Shown: one piece after another, positions 40,960-46,541 of the stretch | How the letters are laid out: each line of letters opens with the position of its first letter | Numbering within the stretch: the first letter of the stretch is position 1 | Source of the DNA: Methylobacterium trifolii | GTDB lineage: Bacteria; Pseudomonadota; Alphaproteobacteria; Rhizobiales; Beijerinckiaceae | Length of the DNA stretch: 46,541 bases | Reading direction: 5' to 3' | Assembly (NCBI RefSeq): GCF_022179685.1 | Contig: NZ_BPRB01000163.1 | Location: 1 to 46,541 of the forward strand | Position numbers and translations under genes: made by a program | The notes under the pieces: model-generated | Database searches by the model: none | What the model saw: the letters and a program-made list of their open reading frames with translations, nothing else | What the model was told of the DNA's origin: nothing

Positions 40960-41592
40960 TCATATTTCAGTCCCTTCCGCCAAAGCGAGCGCGTCTTCAA
41001 CGTCCACGCCGAGATAGCGTACCGTACTCTCAATTTTGGTATGCCCGAGCAGGATTTGCACCGCGCGTAGGTTGCCGGTTCGCTTGTAGATCAACGCCGC
41101 CTTTGTTCGGCGCAGAGAGTGCGTACCGTAGTCTTCGCGCCGTAGCCCGATGCCCGTGACCCATTCATCCACCAGTCGGGCGTACTGCCGGGTGCTTATG
41201 TGAGCCTCGTGGTCGATCCGGCTCGGGAAGGTGTAATCGTCGAGCCCGCCCCCTCGGCACCCCAGCCAAGTTAGAATGCTGGTACGTGCTGGTTCCAGCA
41301 ATTCGAATTGAACAGGCCGCCCAGTTTTTCGCTGAACGACGATGACGCGCGCGCGTACATGCCCGCCGCTCACGAGCTCACCGATCTTCAATTTGACGAT
41401 ATCGCAACCGCGCAGCTTGCTGTCGATGGCGAGGTCGAACATAGCGCGGTCGCGTACACGCCGCTCTCCGTCGAGCCAGAAGCGAATGGCCCAAACCTGC
41501 TGTGGTTTGAGAGGGCGTTTGGCGCCCAGCTTCCGTCCTGCATTCCACGGTCGGCGATTCTTGAAGGCTGGGTCGTACTCTGAATGTCCCAT
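40960..41592 (-). CDS. Minimal tyrosine recombinase (integrase catalytic domain)
   Basis: This 210-residue protein is a tyrosine recombinase reduced to the catalytic domain. All active-site residues are in place: Arg61 (LRGCDIVKLK), Lys89 (VQRKTGRPV), His158 and Arg161 (THSLRRTKAAL), His184 (LLGHTKIESTVRYLG) and Tyr193. The usual N-terminal core-binding domain is missing, leaving about 30 residues before the fold. Similar standalone catalytic-domain recombinases occur in rhizobia and plasmids. The ribosome-binding site GGGAG lies inside a hairpin (41599-41628), so translation may be controlled. It marks this end of the window as accessory DNA. No attachment site was found. Confidence 0.88.
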   Translation of the reverse strand: MGHSEYDPAFKNRRPWNAGRKLGAKRPLKPQQVWAIRFWLDGERRVRDRAMFDLAIDSKLRGCDIVKLKIGELVSGGHVRARVIVVQRKTGRPVQFELLEPARTSILTWLGCRGGGLDDYTFPSRIDHEAHISTRQYARLVDEWVTGIGLRREDYGTHSLRRTKAALIYKRTGNLRAVQILLGHTKIESTVRYLGVDVEDALALAEGTEI

Positions 41593-41598
41593 TTCTCA

Positions 41599-41628
41599 TC
41601 TCCCAACCGGCAGATGCCGGCCGGGAGA
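41599..41628 (-). promoter_or_regulatory. Hairpin covering the recombinase ribosome-binding site
   Basis: TCTCCC (41599-41604) pairs with GGGAGA (41623-41628) and CCGGCA (41607-41612) with TGCCGG (41615-41620), around a two-base loop. In the minus-strand transcript the strand GGGAGA nearest the ATG is the ribosome-binding site, and TCTCCC is its anti-sequence. The structure would hide the site. Confidence 0.5.
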
Positions 41629-41833
41629 GAAAGGGCGCTGCGAACGTGGCCAGCGCAGTATTGGCTCGACGTTTTAAATGTGCGTCTCGGAGCTGCCAGG
41701 TTGAGAAGCCGCCCCACCGCGTCCGACCCAACCTGGCCATCCATCGCGCCCTTCGAATTATCCAAAAGAAGACGTTCGATGCACAGGCGAAAGCAAGGTC
41801 TCGAAACCGCTCAAAGGACCTCCACGAGCAGCT

Positions 41834-42709
41834 TCAGGCACGCAGTGCCCCTGGTGTTAGGCCGTCCTCCCGACGCATCACGGATGTCAGGTGACTCTGG
41901 CTAGAGAACCCGCATGTCAAAGCGATCTCTGCCAGAGTCATGGGTCCACCGAGGATGAGTGTACGCGCATGATCGAGACGCATGCGGGTAAGGTACTGAT
42001 GAGGGCTCGTGCCAGTGCGCTGCCGGAAGGTGCGGAGCAATTGGCTGGACGAGAGACCGACAACGCTCGCGATGTCGTCAAGCTTCACGGTACCGGCAAA
42101 ATTCGCAGACATGTAATCCCGCAGCCGCCTGAACTGTCGGTCGGACAAACCGGCACCGACCTGTTTTACGCTGCGGGCGCCATATTGCTTGAGCAAGTGG
42201 AACCCCAAAAGGTTCAACAGCGAGTCCAATTGCAGGTCTGGCATGCCCGTATCGGCGTCGCATCGGAGCTCGTCACGGAGCATTTCGCCTAGAATGGCCA
42301 CACGGCGATCCAGGACCGGTAATGCGTCTGACATGACGGTTGCTGATGGCAAGTCGAAGCTGTCTTGCGCCACCTTATCGAGCCAGCGTTCCGACAGGGC
42401 GAAAGCCGCGACCTCCTTGTGCTCGTGCCATCGCGCCCAGTAATCCGCACCAGCAGGCACGATCTCGCACATCCCGCTGGTGGCGGACGCAGTGCGTATC
42501 CTCGTCCCACCTAACCGCGTCTCGCGATTTGCGAATGGCGCGAACGAGAACAATACCAAATGATGGGGAATGGTTTGGCTGATCTCCCCGGCATCTCGCT
42601 TATTCCACGCCGCCGTGCCGAAATCCGTTCGGACGAGCCGCCCCCAGTTCGGCACGGGATCTTCGGCGGTGGCGACGTCGGGAAAGCCAGGCTGGTCGAG
42701 TTGATCCAT
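41834..42709 (-). CDS. AraC family transcriptional regulator
   Basis: This AraC protein has about 291 residues. The C-terminal double helix-turn-helix is clear: LRDYMSANFAGTVKLDDIAS, SSSQLLRTFRQRTGTSPHQY, RLDHARTLILGGPMTLAEIA and LTCGFSSQSHLTSVMRREDG. The N-terminal 170 residues are a cupin-like effector domain. The start at 42709 is behind GGAAAG. An upstream ATG at 42769 is less likely. The gene diverges from the SDR gene at 42819, its probable target, over a 109-base gap. The effector is unknown. Confidence 0.9.
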   Translation of the reverse strand: MDQLDQPGFPDVATAEDPVPNWGRLVRTDFGTAAWNKRDAGEISQTIPHHLVLFSFAPFANRETRLGGTRIRTASATSGMCEIVPAGADYWARWHEHKEVAAFALSERWLDKVAQDSFDLPSATVMSDALPVLDRRVAILGEMLRDELRCDADTGMPDLQLDSLLNLLGFHLLKQYGARSVKQVGAGLSDRQFRRLRDYMSANFAGTVKLDDIASVVGLSSSQLLRTFRQRTGTSPHQYLTRMRLDHARTLILGGPMTLAEIALTCGFSSQSHLTSVMRREDGLTPGALRA

Positions 42710-42818
42710 GATCGCTTTCCGTCCGGAATGCGCGGCTTCTACTACGAACGCGCAATTTCTGAAAGCCAAGCTTGGGAGCTTCGGCTAGTTTTCTTCTGCT
42801 CAACAAAGAGGGAAGACT

Positions 42819-43592
42819 ATGACAAATACAAATTCAGGCGGGGATCTCAGTGGTAAGATCGGATTAGTTACTGGCGCAACGCGTAACCAAGGCAGGGCCT
42901 ATGCTGTGATGCTAGCGCAGAATGGCTGTCGCGGCGTGGCGGTTCACTATCATGGCGAGCGTTCGCGCGGCGAGGCTGAGGAGACCGCCGCCGAGATCGA
43001 GCACCTTGGCAGCACCCCTCTCCTGGTCAGTGCGAACCTTGCTCGGGTCAGCGAAGTGACAGAACTCTTCGATGCTATCGACCGTCAGTTCGGACAACTG
43101 GACATTGTGGTGAACACCGTCGGCAAGGTGGTGAAAAAGCCCTTCGTGGAGATCACTGAGGACGATTTCGACCAAAGCTTCGCGGTCAATACCAAGGCTG
43201 CCTTCTTCTGCATGCAGGAGGCCGCGAAACGCATCTCGGATCACGGTCGGATCATTAACATAGGGACGACGCTACAGGCCGCCACCACCGGACTGTACTC
43301 GATCTACGCAGGGTCGAAGGCGCCCCTCGAACATTTCACCCGTGCCCTGGCCAAGGAAATCGGCGCTCGGGGTGTCACGGTCAATACAGTCGCGCCGGGT
43401 CCCTTGAACACGTCCTTTTTCTACCCGGCCGAAACCGAGCATTCCACTGAATTCCTGAAGGGTATGAGCGTCCAGAATCGCCTGGGCGAGATCGATGAGA
43501 TCACGCCCCTCATCGCTTTCTTGGCCGGTCCGAGCAGCGGTTGGGTTACGGCACAGACCCTGTTCATCAACGGCGGATTCATCGCACGCTGA
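42819..43592 (+). CDS. Short-chain dehydrogenase/reductase
   Basis: This 257-residue classical SDR has the active site intact: Asn124 (FAVNTKA), Thr150-151 in the Ser position (INIGTT), Tyr163 and Lys167 (YAGSK). The cofactor loop TGATRNQGRAYA is a slightly unusual form of TGxxxGxG, and the C-terminus has the common FINGG. GGGAAG lies just before the ATG. It is divergent from the AraC gene, which probably controls it. An NAD(P)H-dependent carbonyl reduction is expected, with substrate unknown. It contrasts with the tetrad-less SDR at 15165-15875. Confidence 0.9.
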   Translation: MTNTNSGGDLSGKIGLVTGATRNQGRAYAVMLAQNGCRGVAVHYHGERSRGEAEETAAEIEHLGSTPLLVSANLARVSEVTELFDAIDRQFGQLDIVVNTVGKVVKKPFVEITEDDFDQSFAVNTKAAFFCMQEAAKRISDHGRIINIGTTLQAATTGLYSIYAGSKAPLEHFTRALAKEIGARGVTVNTVAPGPLNTSFFYPAETEHSTEFLKGMSVQNRLGEIDEITPLIAFLAGPSSGWVTAQTLFINGGFIAR

Positions 43593-43848
43593 GACCGGCG
43601 GCGGGTATTCTGAACCCCTGCAAGAGACATATGGATGTCATGTAGCTGTCGCCCCGCTGCAGCGGAGCGGCAACCAAAGCCTCATGACCCATCGAGATGT
43701 CCGTCATTCCGTCCCCATTCAGATCGACGGTACGAGAAAATTGTAAAGCTTGCTCGGGGAGCGTCTGTGGATTAAGAAATCCCAAAATAATCGCGAATTT
43801 AGCTTTTCTGTAATTTGGGTTGTGATCGATCCAGAGGGAGCATCTGCT

Positions 43849-44937
43849 GTGCAGTCTGAAGTTTCCTCCCCGATGAGATTCGCAGGTGTGCAGGGAAGGG
43901 TATTCGAATTTATTCGAGGTTCCGCCTCGTTGAGTTACGTTCTTATATCCGCAATCGTTATATTTCTACTCGACACATGGAGTCCATTACATTTCGCCGT
44001 TGCTGTTCTATATAGCGTCGTCGTGGTTCTGGCGACCCTTTGGTTTAAGCGCCTTGGTACGATCAGAACTGCGGCGTTCTGTGCGTTTCTAACGGGCCTG
44101 AGCTACATCATCACTCACGGAGCAGATCTGGATAGTGCTGCCTCGGCCCGGACATTGATCAGCCTCGCCGCCATTGCGATCACGACGAAACTGGCTCTGC
44201 TAAACATCGCCACTCGTGAGCGGCTAATCATGGTCGGTAAGGAAAAAGACAACTTAGCTCGATTTTTTCCGCCTGCCATCGTCGAGCAAATCGCTACGAA
44301 CGACATCGCGCTATCGACGACACGCTACGAGCCTGCCGCGGTTCTGTTCGTCGATATGATCGGGTTCACGAAATTCTGCAGCGTTCTGCAGCCGCAGGAC
44401 GTGATCGCCATGCTTCGTGAATTACTATGCACCTTGAGCGCCAGTGTGTTCGAGCACCAGGGCACCGTGGACAAGTTCACGGGCGACGGTTTGATCGCGG
44501 TATTTGGCCTGCCCGTAGTGAACGACCTGAGTGCCACGAACGCCGTACGATGTGCGCTGACCATGCAGGCGAGGCTCCAGGCATGGAACGATGAACGTGC
44601 GGCGTCGGGACTGGAAGCGGTCGCCGTTGCCATCGGCATCCATTACGGCGCTGTCGTGCTCGGCGATGTCGGATGCGAGAGCCGGCTCGAATTGACGGTC
44701 CTGGGCGATACCGTGAATGTTGCGAGCCGCGTCGAGCATCACTGCCGTGAAGCTAAGGCCTCGATCCTGATCACGGACGCTGTTGTCAGGCGCATGCAGA
44801 GCGAGGGAAGTGAGGGGGCGGTAAGAAGGTTCACCGACCGAGGGTTTCACACGATCCGGGGACATTCGGATGCCATACGACTATTCGCAATTCCGAGAGA
44901 TGCAGCACTAAACGTCAATCAGCTTCTAGCAGGGTGA
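43849..44937 (+). CDS. Membrane-bound class III adenylate/guanylate cyclase
   Basis: This protein has about 362 residues. The N-terminal part has four to five membrane helices (YVLISAIVIFLLDTWSPLHF; VAVLYSVVVVLATLWFKRLG; AAFCAFLTGLSYIITHG; LISLAAIAITTKLALLNIAT). The cyclase domain follows: AAVLFVDMIGFTKFCSVLQP with the first metal Asp, GTVDKFTGDGLIAVFGLPVV with the second, and VLGDTVNVASRVEHHC. The start is GTG 43849, behind GAGGGAG. The frame opens further upstream without support. Codon use and GC are lower than in the sulfite region, in line with accessory DNA. It is unrelated in its N-terminal domain to the cyclase at 37519-38751. Confidence 0.88.
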   Translation: MQSEVSSPMRFAGVQGRVFEFIRGSASLSYVLISAIVIFLLDTWSPLHFAVAVLYSVVVVLATLWFKRLGTIRTAAFCAFLTGLSYIITHGADLDSAASARTLISLAAIAITTKLALLNIATRERLIMVGKEKDNLARFFPPAIVEQIATNDIALSTTRYEPAAVLFVDMIGFTKFCSVLQPQDVIAMLRELLCTLSASVFEHQGTVDKFTGDGLIAVFGLPVVNDLSATNAVRCALTMQARLQAWNDERAASGLEAVAVAIGIHYGAVVLGDVGCESRLELTVLGDTVNVASRVEHHCREAKASILITDAVVRRMQSEGSEGAVRRFTDRGFHTIRGHSDAIRLFAIPRDAALNVNQLLAG

Positions 44938-45017
44938 TGATCTCTGAGTTTTTTGGATGGTTCGCCGCCGATACGGCGCATCCATTCGTGTCCGGACTCT
45001 GGTTCTTCGCGCACAAA

Positions 45018-45053
45018 AGCTGACCGACCGCTTACCACCCTACGCGGTCATTG
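45018..45053 (+). repeat. Diverged copy of the 36-base intergenic repeat
   Basis: This unit, AGCTGACCGACCGCTTACCA then CCCTACGCGG and TCATTG, matches the unit at 28237-28272 at about 27 of 36 positions by eye, with the last 16 bases nearly identical. It overlaps the 3' end of the small membrane protein gene by six bases. Confidence 0.45.
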
Positions 45054-45479
45054 GTGCACTTTCTCGGACTCCGACAACCGCCGACGTTGATGTTTGCGGA
45101 TCGCCTCACGTTCTTCGGGCGAGAATTGGACGCGGTGAATTATGCCTTGAACGGCTGCGACGAAAATTCCCGCGCCTATGAAGACGAGCGGGTTTGGCTC
45201 GGAAATTGTCGGGATTAAGGTGTATATTCCCTCGCATGCGGGGAGAAGCAGTGCACAAAACCCGAGCCCATGCAGGGTGTTATAGTCCTTCAGGCTAGCC
45301 CAGCGACATCCGATGCGTTCGCTCACGATGATGATGCAAACGGACCACATCGCTATACCGGAAATGACCATTGTCGCCTGCGATGAAAGCCCGGCCGCGA
45401 GCAGTAACACATTGTACAGACCCAACCAGAGGGCAATACCGAGGCCAAGGATAGCCGCTGTGTGGTTGCGTTGCTCCAT
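45048..45479 (-). CDS. Small membrane protein of unknown function
   Basis: This protein of about 143 residues has four hydrophobic segments (AAILGLGIALWLGLYNVLLL; ATMVISGIAMWSVCIIIVSE; LGFCALLLPACEGIYTLIPT; PLVFIGAGIFVAAVQGIIHR) and a charged C-terminal tail (FSPEEREAIRKHQRRRLSES). I do not recognise the family. The start at 45479 is preceded by AGGGG. An upstream ATG at 45533 is possible. It lies convergent to the cyclase gene, and its 3' end overlaps a repeat unit. Nothing suggests a specific role. Confidence 0.65.
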   Translation of the reverse strand: MEQRNHTAAILGLGIALWLGLYNVLLLAAGLSSQATMVISGIAMWSVCIIIVSERIGCRWASLKDYNTLHGLGFCALLLPACEGIYTLIPTISEPNPLVFIGAGIFVAAVQGIIHRVQFSPEEREAIRKHQRRRLSESEKVHQ

Positions 45480-45945
45480 GAAAAAACCCCTAAGTCGTTT
45501 TTTGCCGAGATTTACTTGAGCTCGATCGTTCACACCATCGTTGAGTAATCAGATTACTACCTTGCAACCTTGTAACTTATACCTCTAATTTCTACCCGAG
45601 TCGCGAACTAGTGATAGACAACATCATTCGCCTCGATAATCGTCTCGCCAAGCTTGGATAAATCTTCCATTTTCCATGTTGATCGCCGTGTCTATTTTGT
45701 ATACGTTATTATGGAGTCGGTGTATCTTTTCCGGCAAGTCGGCCAACCTTAGATACCTCAAGACTAAGTCATCGGACAAGCCGGGAGATGGTTTAGGACA
45801 GCTCGGCGACAATGCAATTAGACAACTTCCGCTTCGATGCGTTAGCCATCCAGAAGCAGACGGACAGGAAGCCACCCACCTCAGACGTTCATAGCGGGTA
45901 TTGAGCATCAGATTTCTGCCACTAGGCTTGGACGTGCCCGAAGTC
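45480..45945. other. 466-base AT-rich gap with possible gene debris
   Basis: This region is clearly AT-richer than the rest of the window. On the minus strand, MEDLSKLGETIIEANDVVYH (45608-45670) reads like a protein C-terminus but has no support upstream in its frame. Another frame across 45640-45780 has helical-looking sequence (LADLPEKIHRLHNNVYKIDT). They may be pieces of one decayed gene separated by a frameshift. No complete gene is supported. Confidence 0.4.
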
Positions 45946-46541
45946 CTACGTCATCCGCCCGGGACCCGTACGCGCCCCGCGCCGGAGCGCCGCCTGCAGC
46001 CGGTCGATCATCTCGCTGCGCCGGTACGGCTTGCCGAGGACGTCCATCGCGTGGGGCTGGGGACCGTCGATGGCCATCTCGTCATTGTAGCCCGTGGTCA
46101 GGACCACTGGCAACGCCGGATCGCGCTTCCTGACCTTCTCGGCGAGCGTGATGCCGTTGGCGCCTCCGGGCATGATCACGTCCGTGAACACGAGCTTGAA
46201 CCCGTCGCCCGACGCGGAAGCCTCGTCGAACCGCTTCAACGCCTCCTCCGTGCTGTGGGCGACCACGACGCGGTAGCCGATGTCCTGCAGCGCCTCTTCC
46301 GCCAAGGCCGCCGCCTCACGGCTGTCGTCGACCACCAGGATCAGCGAGGGCGCGGTCGAGGTGTCGAGTGGCCTTGCCCGATTGCCCGGAACGGCGGGAC
46401 GGTCGCCGCGCTCGCCGACCTCCCGGTCCCGGGGGAGGATCATGCGCACCGTGGTGCCGCGACCCTCCACACTCTCGATCTCCAGGCGTCCGCCGGATTG
46501 TTGCACGAAGCCGTGCGCCATCGCCTGTCCGTCGTCAGATG
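45946..46541 (-). CDS. Hybrid histidine kinase, C-terminal part with receiver domain
   Basis: The 3' part of a hybrid sensor kinase runs off the right edge. Visible are the end of the ATPase domain (AMAHGFVQQSGGRLEIESVE, then GRGTTVRMILPR), a linker, and a complete receiver domain: LILVVDDSREAAALAEEALQ, LVFTDVIMPGGANGITLAEK with the phospho-acceptor Asp, VVLTTGYNDEMAIDG and DVLGKPYRRSEM. The last codons before the edge read SDDGQ where kinases normally have a GLGL-type G2 box, so the gene may be altered or truncated just there. The family relays phosphate to a response regulator. Its signal is unknown. Confidence 0.82.
   Translation of the reverse strand, partial: SDDGQAMAHGFVQQSGGRLEIESVEGRGTTVRMILPRDREVGERGDRPAVPGNRARPLDTSTAPSLILVVDDSREAAALAEEALQDIGYRVVVAHSTEEALKRFDEASASGDGFKLVFTDVIMPGGANGITLAEKVRKRDPALPVVLTTGYNDEMAIDGPQPHAMDVLGKPYRRSEMIDRLQAALRRGARTGPGRMT

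Noticed and set aside
40644..41833. tRNA or attachment site next to the recombinase
   Set aside because: No cloverleaf or repeated end sequence could be recognised by eye.
45624..45908. 94-residue minus-strand frame
   Set aside because: There is no ribosome-binding site and only part of it looks protein-like; treated as possible debris.

Overview
The base composition (high GC, GC-rich third positions) and gene content (DUF190, TriC-like RND pump, periplasmic sulfite oxidase with a small cytochrome c, DUF305, YVTN beta-propellers, MocR regulator) suggest a soil or plant-associated alphaproteobacterium of the Rhizobiales, most likely Methylobacterium/Methylorubrum. This is a judgement from protein style, since no rRNA or other phylogenetic marker is present. 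No tRNA, rRNA, CRISPR array or complete insertion sequence was seen.

Layout. 1-2.1 kb: a ClC-type anion transporter (cut by the left edge), a DUF190 protein and a broken nhaA, a set often found in fluoride-resistance loci. 2.2-9.4 kb: a TetR regulator with a small membrane protein, divergent from a TriABC-like efflux operon (two adaptors plus an RND permease) that ends in a second TetR gene. 9.5-10.7 kb: a frameshifted patatin-like lipoprotein. 10.7-13.2 kb: a DoxX/ring-cleavage-dioxygenase-like pair resembling Bacillus catDE, divergent from a LysR gene. 13.2-14 kb: a CsbD-type stress protein and a gene remnant. 14.1-18.5 kb: a LysR gene divergent from a five-gene cluster (degenerate SDR, VOC, SnoaL-like, royal-jelly-type propeller, cupin). 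18.8-23.9 kb: a second RND pump with adaptor and divergent TetR. 24.1-28.0 kb: a MocR regulator divergent from a molybdopterin oxidoreductase.

28.3-39.9 kb is the most interesting part. An ECF sigma factor, its membrane anti-sigma factor, a YeiE-like LysR and a DUF202 protein form one tightly overlapping operon, surrounded by a periplasmic sulfite oxidase with cytochrome c, a second signal-less sulfite-oxidase-like enzyme, two YVTN propellers, a DUF305 protein, a small secreted protein and a YeiH-type exporter paired with a class III nucleotide cyclase. Four promoter-like sites share an exact GGAATA-N15-CATCTC pattern, one before the sigma operon itself and three before other transcription units. 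I read this as a self-regulated, sulfite-responsive ECF regulon packed into about 12 kb.

40-46.5 kb looks like accessory DNA: a phosphoglycerate-mutase-like protein with a substituted catalytic His, a minimal tyrosine recombinase with a hairpin over its ribosome-binding site, an AraC/SDR divergent pair, a second membrane-bound cyclase, a small membrane protein, an AT-rich stretch, and the 3' end of a hybrid histidine kinase. A family of about 36-bp repeats is scattered through intergenic DNA (18.65, 24.08, 28.20 and 45.02 kb).
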